Origin: Bacillota bacterium
GTDB lineage: Bacteria > Bacillota > Desulfitobacteriia > Desulfitobacteriales > Desulfitobacteriaceae
NCBI GenBank assembly: GCA_021849995.1
Contig: JAJZSC010000097.1
Location: 1-8,912 of the forward strand
DNA length: 8,912 bases
Direction of reading: 5' to 3'
The position numbers were made by a program, and so were the translations under genes. A model generated the notes under the pieces. The model was not told the origin of the DNA. It worked only from the letters and a program-made list of their open reading frames with translations, and searched no databases. Of the stretch, positions 1-5,734 are shown piece after piece (positions within the stretch are counted from its first letter, which is position 1; the number at the start of each line of letters is the position of its first letter).

Positions 1-2
1 TT

Positions 3-1427
3 AATTATGATTTAATCATCGATCCTGAAGGAAAAGTTTGGGGTTGGGGTGATAATGATCATGGCGAATTGGGAGATGGAAGTACCGATGCTCAATATAT
101 TCCAGTGCAAAGTTTAGTCAATTCGGTACCCTTGAAACCTCGTATCGAATCTTTAGGTTCAAAGGATTTAGGTGGGTTTTTCTATAATCGAGAGATTAAG
201 GTTATTCTTAATTTTAGCGTTCGAATGGATCCCTCTAGCTTAACTTCCGAGAATATTACTTTAAGTGATGAAAAGGGCAACAGTATACCGTTCTATCTAA
301 CCATTAATGATGGAAAAGCGGTCTACCTCACTCCTAGTCAAAAACTTATCCCTCAAATGTATACATTGAAGGTTTCTAATTTAAGGGATGCCTATGGAAA
401 CGTGATGAGCAATACCCAGACTGAGACGTTCGCAGTGAAACTCCCATTGCCCGCTTGGCCTTCACCCCTTAGTGCCGGAGCTTTTCATAGCCTCGATATT
501 AGCGGAGGAGAAGTTTCAGCTTGGGGGGAGAATCGACTAGGTCAACTCGGAGATGGAACAACAACCGATAGTTCCACTCCAATTAAGGTCCCTGGACTCT
601 CCGGGATTGTCGGAGTGTCCGGCGGCGATCAGTTTAGTCTTGCTCTGAAGGAAGACGGTACAGGGTGGGCTTGGGGGAGAAATAACTTAGGACAACTTGG
701 AGATGGGACAACGATTGACCGGACAAAGCCGATACAGATCCCTGGTTTAACTCAGATTGTCTATCTTTCAGCTGGTGGAGATCATAGTCTTGCCGTAAAA
801 GCGGACGGGACAGTCTGGTCGTGGGGAGATAATGAGTATGGTCAGTTAGGAATTAGCAAGAATTCAGATTATGAGGTTCGGCCAACCCTGATTGAAGGGT
901 TTAAGGATGTTCATTCAGTATCCGCAGGTTGGAAGCACAGTCTTGCTCTGCAAAGTGACGGAATTGCATGGGCTTGGGGAAATAACCGTTTCGGACAATT
1001 AGGGGATGGTACCCAAAAGTCAAAGGACTATCCTGTACGGATCCAAGGGCTGGGGGAAGTGAGTCAACTTGATGCGGGATATGAGTTTAGCTTAGCGATG
1101 TTAAAGAATGGCCCAGTTTGGGCGTGGGGAAATAATACCTTAAGCCAGTTAGGAATAAACAGTCCGGATGAGTTTAAGGCGACTCCGGAAAAAATTCCTT
1201 CCTTAAATAAGGTCACTGCGATTGCTGCAGGCGGGGCTCATGCTTTAGTCCAAAGCAATCAGTTGTGGGGCTGGGGATTTAATTTTTCTGGACAAGTCGG
1301 GAATGGAACAGCTGAGCATACTATTAATCCAATCGAGGTGCTGAGAAATCAATACTTTGGTTCACGGAGCTATTATCGCCTTGCGGGGAATAATAGGATA
1401 GAGACCGCGATTGATTTATTATATTAG
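3..1427 (+). CDS. RCC1-repeat / Ig-like surface protein, 5' partial, probably 3' truncated
   Basis: The frame is open from the window's left edge. The TTG at 69 is not the real start, because the 22 codons before it already encode an RCC1 blade (VWGWGDND). Seven WG-x-N-x2-GQLG-type motifs are visible, one before and six after an inserted domain of about 100 residues (roughly bases 135-440). That insert reads like a bacterial Ig-like (Big_5/SbsA-type) fold, with SVRMDPSSLTSENITL and YTLKVSNLRDAYGNVMS. The repeats would form a beta-propeller; such proteins in Gram-positives are usually exported and act in surface binding. The protein ends YYRLAGNNRIETAI-DLLY-stop. RLAGNNRIETAI is the opening of a cell-wall-binding repeat 2 (PF04122), normally about 90 residues and present in tandem, so the anchor seems to be cut off. 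The signal peptide lies outside the window. Function is inferred from domains only. Confidence 0.88.
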   Translation, partial: NYDLIIDPEGKVWGWGDNDHGELGDGSTDAQYIPVQSLVNSVPLKPRIESLGSKDLGGFFYNREIKVILNFSVRMDPSSLTSENITLSDEKGNSIPFYLTINDGKAVYLTPSQKLIPQMYTLKVSNLRDAYGNVMSNTQTETFAVKLPLPAWPSPLSAGAFHSLDISGGEVSAWGENRLGQLGDGTTTDSSTPIKVPGLSGIVGVSGGDQFSLALKEDGTGWAWGRNNLGQLGDGTTIDRTKPIQIPGLTQIVYLSAGGDHSLAVKADGTVWSWGDNEYGQLGISKNSDYEVRPTLIEGFKDVHSVSAGWKHSLALQSDGIAWAWGNNRFGQLGDGTQKSKDYPVRIQGLGEVSQLDAGYEFSLAMLKNGPVWAWGNNTLSQLGINSPDEFKATPEKIPSLNKVTAIAAGGAHALVQSNQLWGWGFNFSGQVGNGTAEHTINPIEVLRNQYFGSRSYYRLAGNNRIETAIDLLY

Positions 1428-1474
1428 GTGATTAATTTAAAATTTAAAAAGGATTACATCTATTATGTTCAAAT

Positions 1475-1484
1475 AAAGAGGAGA
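1475..1484 (+). promoter_or_regulatory. Ribosome binding site for trmB
   Basis: AAAGAGGAGA lies 7 bases before the GTG at 1492. It fixes GTG as the start, since no ATG in this frame has a comparable site nearby. A TATTAT at 1461-1466 could be a -10 box, but no convincing -35 box accompanies it. Confidence 0.7.
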
Positions 1485-1491
1485 AATTTAA

Positions 1492-2196
1492 GTGAGAATT
1501 AGAAAAAAGCGGTGGGCCAAACCAGAAATGGAAAAAGATCACAAAGTCATCTATAATCCTACAGAATTGAAAGGAAAATGGAAAGATATTTTTGGCAATG
1601 ACAATCCAATTCATTTAGAGTTAGGTTGTGGTAAGGGAAATTTCATAACTAAAGTTGCCGAGCTAAATAAAAATATCAACTATATTGCCATTGATGTTTA
1701 CGATGAAGTATTAGTTTATGTATTAATAAAAGCAAATGAGAACAAGCTAGAGAATATTAGAATTATACCTATAAATATTGAGTTACTTGGTAATGTATTC
1801 ACTCAAGATGAAATAGAGAAAATATATATTAACTTTTGTACACCCTGGCCTAACAGAAGACATCAGAAAAGAAGATTAACCCATCCCAATTTTCTAAGAA
1901 TATATAAGAACTTTCTAAGATTAAAGTCTGAAGTATGGTTCAAAACTGATGATGACCTGCTCTTTAAAGATAGCCTCCAGTATTTTAAGGACGAAGGCTT
2001 TACAGAAATCTATAAGACTTTTGATTTGCATCAAAGCGATTATGAAGATAATACCATGACAGAATATGAAGAGAAGTTTAGTAGTCAAGGAATCAAGATT
2101 AAGTTTGGAATGTTTAGGCATGAAAGTACTGTGAGTACTAAAACAAGTGTATGCCTTTTCATTTTAGTACAAATATATCTTGCTAAGTCATTTTAG
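1492..2196 (+). CDS. trmB: tRNA (guanine-N7-)-methyltransferase TrmB, with odd C-terminal tail
   Basis: The enzyme transfers methyl from S-adenosylmethionine to N7 of G46 in the tRNA variable loop, in the cytoplasm. Family signatures are in order: the SAM-binding LELGCGKGNF (residues 42-51), the acidic ribose position in YIAID (64-68), NFCTPWPNRRHQKRRLTH (114-131; most relatives have DPWPK, clostridial ones often NPWPK), KTDDDLLF (151-158) and TEYEEKF (190-196). The family usually ends about 10-15 residues after TEYEEKF, at about 205-218 residues. This one runs to 234 with a hydrophobic tail after about residue 209 (SVCLFILVQIYLAKSF) whose DNA contains a perfect 9-bp inverted repeat, so the tail probably comes from read-through into noncoding DNA. 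Base composition is far more AT-rich than the flanking genes (about 25 percent G+C by hand count in 1741-1800), suggesting separate origin. It is probably monocistronic. Confidence 0.9.
   Translation: MRIRKKRWAKPEMEKDHKVIYNPTELKGKWKDIFGNDNPIHLELGCGKGNFITKVAELNKNINYIAIDVYDEVLVYVLIKANENKLENIRIIPINIELLGNVFTQDEIEKIYINFCTPWPNRRHQKRRLTHPNFLRIYKNFLRLKSEVWFKTDDDLLFKDSLQYFKDEGFTEIYKTFDLHQSDYEDNTMTEYEEKFSSQGIKIKFGMFRHESTVSTKTSVCLFILVQIYLAKSF
2135..2170 (+). repeat. 9-bp inverted repeat inside the trmB tail
   Basis: GTACTAAAA (2135-2143) and TTTTAGTAC (2162-2170) are perfectly complementary, with an 18-base loop. A second AGTACT at 2125-2130 precedes the left arm and could compete for pairing. The position, just where the TrmB family similarity ends, fits a former 3' untranslated hairpin now read as codons. 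No clean T-run follows, so it is not called as a terminator. Confidence 0.5.
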
Positions 2197-2236
2197 AATT
2201 ACTCAAATAATAACCAGTCTGCTTAGATAAAACAAG

Positions 2237-2256
2237 ATTGCTATAGCTAGAGCAAT
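2237..2256 (+). repeat. Small stem-loop between trmB and the oxidoreductase gene
   Basis: ATTGCT (2237-2242) pairs with AGCAAT (2251-2256) around an 8-base loop that contains the self-complementary TAGCTA. There is no following U-run, so a rho-independent terminator is not supported. It lies about 60 bases upstream of the TTG start at 2314 and may be a leader structure or chance. Confidence 0.3.
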
Positions 2257-2296
2257 TGCAGTATTCTTTCCTTATCCAAATGAAAATGAGCCCAAT

Positions 2297-2306
2297 AAAG
2301 GAGGAA
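2297..2306 (+). promoter_or_regulatory. Ribosome binding site selecting a TTG start
   Basis: AAAGGAGGAA is close to a full anti-Shine-Dalgarno match, 7 bases before TTG at 2314. It supports the rare start codon, the first usable in-frame start after it. Confidence 0.75.
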
Positions 2307-2313
2307 TGAAAAA

Positions 2314-2988
2314 TTGAGCCGAAAGGCGGTTATAGCAGGGGCTACCGGTCTAATCGGTAAAGAACTTGTACAGCTTTTACTAAGTGAGCCGGAATACACC
2401 TCCGTAACGTTAATTGTAAGACGACCAACAGGAATAACACATCCAAAACTGCATGAAAAGGTAATAGATTTTGATAACTTAGAGCAAGCAGATGTTAATC
2501 TAACCGAGGCAGATGCATATTGCACCCTTGGAACTACAATCAAAAAGGCCGGAAACAATGAAGCTTTCCGCAAAGTTGACTATACTTATCCATTAACACT
2601 AGGCCAAATGGCGAAAAAACAGGGAGCAAAGCAGTTATTGATTGTAACTTCGATAGGGTCAAATTCATCGTCTCGTTCTTTCTACACTCGCGTGAAGGGA
2701 GAAATTGAGGAGTCGCTGCGGGGACTTAACCTTCCGACACTACAAATTTTCCGTCCATCTCTTTTGCTAGGGAACCGTGAGGAATTTAGGTTTGGCGAGG
2801 GGATTGCATCATCCATTTCTGTAGTAATTTCACCCCTATTATCGGGATCATTGCGGAAGTATAAACCTATTCAAGCACGATCTGTTGCCAAAGCGATGCT
2901 ACGTGCGGCACTAAGTGGCCGTTCTGGTATCCATATCTTCGAATCAGATCAGATCGCGCAGTTAAGTGAACCTTCTAAAAGTAGTTAG
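2314..2988 (+). CDS. NAD(P)-binding Rossmann-fold oxidoreductase, atypical SDR (HTATIP2/TIP30-like)
   Basis: A 224-residue cytosolic protein. Residues 5-15 hold the dinucleotide-binding GxxGxxG (VIAGATGLIGK, glycines 9, 12 and 15). Residues 32-38 (TLIVRRP) resemble the strand and basic residues that in this group favour NADP. CTLGTTIKKAG (70-80) and the VTSIGS strand (111-116) match atypical short-chain dehydrogenases related to TIP30. A Y-x3-K pair (Y124, K128), with a serine at 113, is the usual SDR catalytic set. The C-terminus (RPSLLLG, then a substrate-lid region) is complete for the group's usual 210-225 residues. The TTG start is chosen because AAAGGAGGAA (2297-2306) sits 7 bases before it, while the nearby ATG at 2306 is out of frame and stops at once. 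The substrate cannot be read from sequence. The gene appears to stand alone and ends before the terminator at 3067. Confidence 0.85.
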   Translation: MSRKAVIAGATGLIGKELVQLLLSEPEYTSVTLIVRRPTGITHPKLHEKVIDFDNLEQADVNLTEADAYCTLGTTIKKAGNNEAFRKVDYTYPLTLGQMAKKQGAKQLLIVTSIGSNSSSRSFYTRVKGEIEESLRGLNLPTLQIFRPSLLLGNREEFRFGEGIASSISVVISPLLSGSLRKYKPIQARSVAKAMLRAALSGRSGIHIFESDQIAQLSEPSKSS

Positions 2989-3066
2989 AATCAACACTTT
3001 AAGGTATTTTTATGATTCCAATTTTATTCATATATTTTCGTTGATTCTTCTTGGGGTTAAAAACCG

Positions 3067-3093
3067 AGCTATTCGATTTGGATAGCTTTTTTT
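3067..3093 (+). terminator. Rho-independent terminator after the oxidoreductase gene
   Basis: AGCTATTC (3067-3074) pairs with GGATAGCT (3080-3087), 8 bp with one G-U pair and a 5-base loop, followed by a seven-T run (3087-3093). The A-run just before the left arm could extend pairing and give weak activity on the other strand. It lies about 80 bases beyond the stop at 2988. Confidence 0.8.
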
Positions 3094-3117
3094 GTCCTAC
3101 TACTTTTTGCCTTGTCC

Positions 3118-3917
3118 TGCCAAGTGTCTAATATAAATATCAAACTTGCTTCTGTTGCAAGGAATGTCATGGGAGTATCTGGTCGGGCAATGATTGATGC
3201 TATTATCCAAGATGTAAATGACCCGGCACTATTAGCGGCACTAGCAAAAGGTAGGCTCAAAAATAAGAAAGAAGCTCTCGAAAAAGCACTTAAAGGGCTT
3301 ATAGGTTCTCATCAAAAGACTGATTCTCGCGGCCCAGCTAGAACACATTGACTTTTTAGATCAAAAGATTGGTGAGCTCGATCGAGAAGTGATGAACCGA
3401 ACGCTCCCTTTTGAGAAAGACCTGGAATTCCTAGATACTATACCGGGTATTGGCCGACGTTCTGCTGAAGAAAATTATTGCTGAAATTGGAACCGATATG
3501 AATCGCTTTCCAAGCGATGCCCATCTTTCATCATGGGCAGGGATGTCTCCAGGTCAGAATGAAAGTGCAGGTAAACGAAAATGCGGTCGAACGCGAAAAG
3601 GAAATAACGCTCTAAGAAGAACCCTAACAGAAGCTGCTCGGGCAGCAGCCCGAACAAAGAATACGTATCTTTCAGCAAAGTATCATCGAATAGCTGCTCG
3701 AAGAGGAGCAAATCGTGCTGCAGTTGCAGTTGGCCATACGATTTTAGTCACTATTTACAACATGCTCAAGAACCGTGAAGAGTACAAAGACCTTGGGGTA
3801 GATTTCCTGGACCGACGAAAAAAGAACTATACAAGAAAACGATCATTAAAGACCTTACAGAACTTAGGAATTGAAGTTATAGTAAACAACCCGGAAGAAT
3901 TGACAATTGCCAATTGA
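3118..3917 (+). pseudogene. Degenerate IS110-family transposase, N-terminal half missing and frameshifted twice
   Basis: The readable protein is the C-terminal part of an IS110-family DEDD transposase. Similarity begins near INIKLASVARNVMGVSGRAM (about 3127), which in full-length relatives lies near residue 160, so the RuvC-like catalytic domain is gone. Frame 1 runs to about 3318. An extra A at about 3319 moves the match to frame 2 (LILAAQLEHIDFLDQKIGEL through FLDTIPGIGRRSAE). Another extra A in the GAAAATT at about 3470-3476 moves it to frame 3 (IIAEIGTDMNRFPS, SWAGMSPGQNESAGKRK, RTRKGN, then YKDLGVDFLDRR). This last part is the Transposase_20 domain with its conserved serine region (SAGKR). 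Both shifts are single-base additions beside A-runs, typical of decay. It cannot encode an active enzyme. The left end of the element is not found; the terminator at 3067 marks the older flank. Confidence 0.9.
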
Positions 3918-3929
3918 AAATTAAAAGAA

Positions 3930-4053
3930 TCTAAATACCCAAGGGCGAGTATTTGATTTTAAAGATTTGAAGCTTATGGGTCTGGGGGGACGCCAAGTAG
4001 GTGGCGACCATAGGAGCCATTTGAAAAGTAACCTTTCAGGATGGGTTACTTTC
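3930..4053 (+). ncRNA. Candidate structured RNA downstream of the IS110 transposase remnant (possible bridge/seek RNA)
   Basis: Three hairpins lie in a row in about 120 noncoding bases. First, AAATAC (3933-3938) pairs with GTATTT (3949-3954). Second, a long stem has CGCCA (3991-3995) with TGGCG (4002-4006) inside and TATGG (3975-3979) with CCATA (4008-4012), then GCT (3972-3974) with AGC (4015-4017), outside, leaving a G-rich internal loop at about 3980-3990. Third, AAGTAACC (4026-4033) pairs with GGTTACTT (4044-4051), a perfect 8 bp extending outward. IS110-family elements are known to encode a guide RNA in a noncoding end, downstream of the gene in the IS1111 group. The position and shape fit, but which group this remnant belongs to cannot be told, and the RNA call is inference. 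It may be decayed like the gene. Confidence 0.4.
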
Positions 4054-4079
4054 TTAACCCAAAGCAAGACTTATACTAT

Positions 4080-4116
4080 AGCTTCGATTTTCCAAAAATG
4101 TAGTCGAGGCTTTTTT
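4080..4116 (+). terminator. Rho-independent terminator-like hairpin
   Basis: AGCTTCGA (4080-4087) pairs with TCGAGGCT (4104-4111), 8 bp with one T-G wobble, around a 16-base loop and followed by TTTTTT (4111-4116). It would separate the IS110 remnant from the gene at 4242. The large loop lowers confidence. Confidence 0.6.
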
Positions 4117-4241
4117 ATTAGATAGGTATGCTACTCGTTGTAATAATGAAGTAAAAAATGTTAGTTTATAGAGGAATATTGGGAAGCATGATGAAATATA
4201 AGGTATGAATTTATAAGAACTAAGGAGAAAGGATTACAAAA

Positions 4242-5351
4242 ATGCCATCTTATCGAAAATTCGGAATCAACCCATTGCTTATTCATATTGTGACTGGGAA
4301 AGAAATTTCTGAAATTCCAGTAAGTCCTTCCGGAACTAGCTTACCTGGAAATTACGGAAAAGTTATTTCCAAAAGAATGAGCAAATTAAAAATGACTAAA
4401 ATCAAAAATAGTTATACTTTAATGTGTAATAATTGTGGTCGCAAGGGAAAATACGACTTAGGCAGGATCGTGATTGATTTAGAATATTATAGGAAAAATT
4501 CTTCTCAACAAATAAAGGAAACTGAGGAAGATTCCACTGGTATGGAGGGCTTTCAATTCAGTGGTTATTTTCGTTGCCATCATTGTAATGCTGCCGGTCA
4601 ATGGAGTTTACCTAATGTCACAAAAACTATGCTCCAGATTGCAGTCATTGGAGGTACTTTAGGTGCACGAGCTGGTATGAATAAGGAAAGTATTGCATTT
4701 GGTAAACAAACTTTAGCAGATGGAAGTTCCTTTTGCTTTGTTACTGATGCAGAAGAACATTATTTAGGAATCTTGCTGCAAGAACCAAATAATGCCTGGA
4801 TTTGGAACCGGCTCGGAAATGCCTATTATAAAGGTGACCGTCAGGACTTAGCTGTAGTAGCTTACGAACAATCTTTGAAATACGATCCAGCTCAAATGGA
4901 ATCTCATTATTCCTTGGGCCGGATTCTTTATGAACATGGTGAAATGGAAGCTGCAGCATCTCATTTACGACGGATGCTGCTTACTGCACGGAGTTATGAT
5001 AGGCTTGATCCTATAGATTTTCGTAATATATTAGCAAGAGGACTTCATATTTTGCTGGATATCTTTGATGATGCAGAAAAACTTTTTGATTTTATACCTA
5101 AAGCAAATGAGTTTGGCGATACCAATTCAGAGATGAATTATAATAAGCAAGTACCTGTTTATCTGGATCTTGATCTTGATTTATCTACATTTGAAGGGTT
5201 TTACCCAATAGCTGAAATGTATATGGGAGAACGACGAACAGAATTAGCGGTTAGTAAGCAAACTCTAATTTTACCGGGAAAGAAACAAGGGCAGGTTATA
5301 CACCCAAAAAAGAAGAAACCACCAAAAAAGAAAGCAAAGAAGAGACATTAG
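4242..5351 (+). CDS. Unrecognised protein: zinc ribbon, TPR repeats and lysine-rich tail
   Basis: I do not recognise a named family. The 369-residue protein starts at ATG 4242 with AAGGAGAAAGG (4223-4233) upstream. Residues 61-116 look like one zinc ribbon: C62-x2-C65 (MCNNCGRKG) and C112-x2-C115 (RCHHCNAAG), both pairs followed closely by glycine and 46 residues apart. Residues 183-250 are two tetratricopeptide repeats (NNAWIWNRLGNAYYKGDRQ and the AQMESHYSLGRILYEHGEME unit), a protein-protein interaction fold. An acidic region follows (YLDLDLDLS, 307-315). The last 25 residues are strongly basic (HPKKKKPPKKKAKKRH), suggesting nucleic-acid or ribosome contact. No signal peptide or clear membrane segment; a short hydrophobic AVIGGTLGA at 134-142 is too brief. 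It is likely cytoplasmic. It is bounded by terminators on both sides, so it is probably its own transcription unit and not part of the Wadjet operon downstream. Function is unknown. Confidence 0.85.
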   Translation: MPSYRKFGINPLLIHIVTGKEISEIPVSPSGTSLPGNYGKVISKRMSKLKMTKIKNSYTLMCNNCGRKGKYDLGRIVIDLEYYRKNSSQQIKETEEDSTGMEGFQFSGYFRCHHCNAAGQWSLPNVTKTMLQIAVIGGTLGARAGMNKESIAFGKQTLADGSSFCFVTDAEEHYLGILLQEPNNAWIWNRLGNAYYKGDRQDLAVVAYEQSLKYDPAQMESHYSLGRILYEHGEMEAAASHLRRMLLTARSYDRLDPIDFRNILARGLHILLDIFDDAEKLFDFIPKANEFGDTNSEMNYNKQVPVYLDLDLDLSTFEGFYPIAEMYMGERRTELAVSKQTLILPGKKQGQVIHPKKKKPPKKKAKKRH

Positions 5352-5372
5352 GCCAGAAACGGCTTCAATTAT

Positions 5373-5400
5373 CTTCTCCGTATGGGGAGGTTTTCTATTT
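5373..5400 (+). terminator. Rho-independent terminator after the zinc-ribbon/TPR gene
   Basis: CTTCTCC (5373-5379) pairs with GGGGAGG (5384-5390), 7 bp with two G-U pairs and a GTAT loop, followed by TTTTCTATTT. It lies 22 bases beyond the stop at 5351. Confidence 0.75.
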
Positions 5401-5432
5401 TTGTACATGGCTTGTTTACTAGTAAATTATCT

Positions 5433-5472
5433 CCGGGGGAAAATCGGAAGTGACGAAAAGTCCTTCGCCCGG
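5433..5472. repeat. GC-richer imperfect hairpin in the leader region
   Basis: CCGGGGGAA (5433-5441) pairs with TTCGCCCGG (5464-5472), 8 of 9 positions, with one central G-G mismatch. Inside is GAC-GAAAA-GTC (5452-5462), a small perfect stem with a purine loop. It stands out in an otherwise AT-rich gap. It matches no riboswitch class I can recall, and no terminator follows. Confidence 0.4.
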
Positions 5473-5514
5473 GAACGTGATTTTACGACATATATACTCG
5501 ACAGGTTGATGTAA

Positions 5515-5598
5515 ATGAATAAAAGCAGGCAACTTGTAATTGAAAAAATAGCTGAGAATGTTAGAGATGAGTGCAATGTAATAGATGCAAATTTTTAA
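5515..5598 (+). pseudogene. Possible small gene or truncated gene start (27 codons)
   Basis: ATG at 5515 opens a frame reading MNKSRQLVIEKIAENVRDEC and seven more residues, then TAA at 5596. The helix-like beginning resembles the opening of ImmA/IrrE-type and other phage-associated proteins, but it is too short to assign. The ribosome binding site is poor (AGG at 5502-5504), and the frame is closed just upstream by TAA. It is best read as the scrap of a deleted gene or a chance ORF. Confidence 0.25.
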
Positions 5599-5719
5599 GG
5601 AATTTTCTTTAAACCTTAATTAAAAAAAAATAGTAGGTATTTGTTAAAATAAAGCGAATTATAAGTTGAGGGACCTTTATAGTTTATCTAATGAAATATG
5701 TATATCTTAATCGTTAAGA

Positions 5720-5727
5720 AGGAAAGA
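5720..5727 (+). promoter_or_regulatory. Ribosome binding site for jetA
   Basis: AAGGAAAG lies 7 bases before ATG 5735. It is a moderate match and supports this start, the first ATG of the frame. Confidence 0.6.
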
Positions 5728-5734
5728 TCAAATT

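Larger units (their letters stand above)
3118..4053 (+). mobile_element. IS110-family insertion sequence remnant
   Basis: This comprises the broken transposase plus the structured noncoding stretch after it. Neither a left end nor a clear element boundary on the right can be set from this one copy, because IS110 elements usually lack strong terminal inverted repeats and do not make a typical target duplication. The limits are therefore approximate: left at the loss of transposase similarity, right at the last strong hairpin. Confidence 0.7.
3918..4241. other. Intergenic stretch between the IS110 remnant and the zinc-ribbon/TPR gene
   Basis: 324 bases without a gene. It holds the candidate structured RNA (3930-4053), a terminator-like hairpin (4080-4116) and about 120 AT-rich bases leading to the next gene. 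No convincing promoter pair was found in the AT-rich part, although transcription of the next gene must start near here if the terminator works. Confidence 0.6.
5352..5734. other. Intergenic stretch upstream of the Wadjet operon
   Basis: 383 bases with no clear gene. It holds the terminator (5373-5400), a GC-richer hairpin (5433-5472), a 27-codon possible gene scrap (5515-5598), a TTAAGG/CCTTAA inverted repeat (5595-5619) followed by an A-run, and an AT-rich leader of about 115 bases before jetA. The jetA promoter should be in this leader, but no sigma-A pair with normal spacing stands out: TTGTTA at 5641 and TATAAG at 5660 are only 13 bases apart. Confidence 0.6.

Noticed and set aside
1921..2121. 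Minus-strand ORF inside trmB
   Set aside because: It lies opposite a well-supported gene, has no ribosome site and no recognisable protein features.
2231..2317. Short open stretch in frame 2 ending at TGA 2315-2317 that overlaps the TTG start (reads ARAIAVFFPYPNENEPN)
   Set aside because: It has only about 28 codons after a stop, no start codon with a ribosome site, and its last codons are simply the next gene's ribosome binding site. Too short to call a gene remnant.
3904..3916. Direct repeat CAATTG-CCAATTG at the end of the transposase remnant
   Set aside because: It is too short and palindromic to call an element end or target duplication. It falls inside the last codons of the gene.
5595..5629. 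Terminator from TTAAGG/CCTTAA at 5595-5619
   Set aside because: The stem is short and AT-rich, the loop is 13 bases, and an A-run rather than a T-run follows on the plus strand. On the minus strand the T-run would come before the stem, so it fits neither direction.
5641..5665. Promoter for jetA from TTGTTA (5641) and TATAAG (5660)
   Set aside because: The spacing is 13 bases, well short of the usual 16-18, and the boxes are only partial matches.
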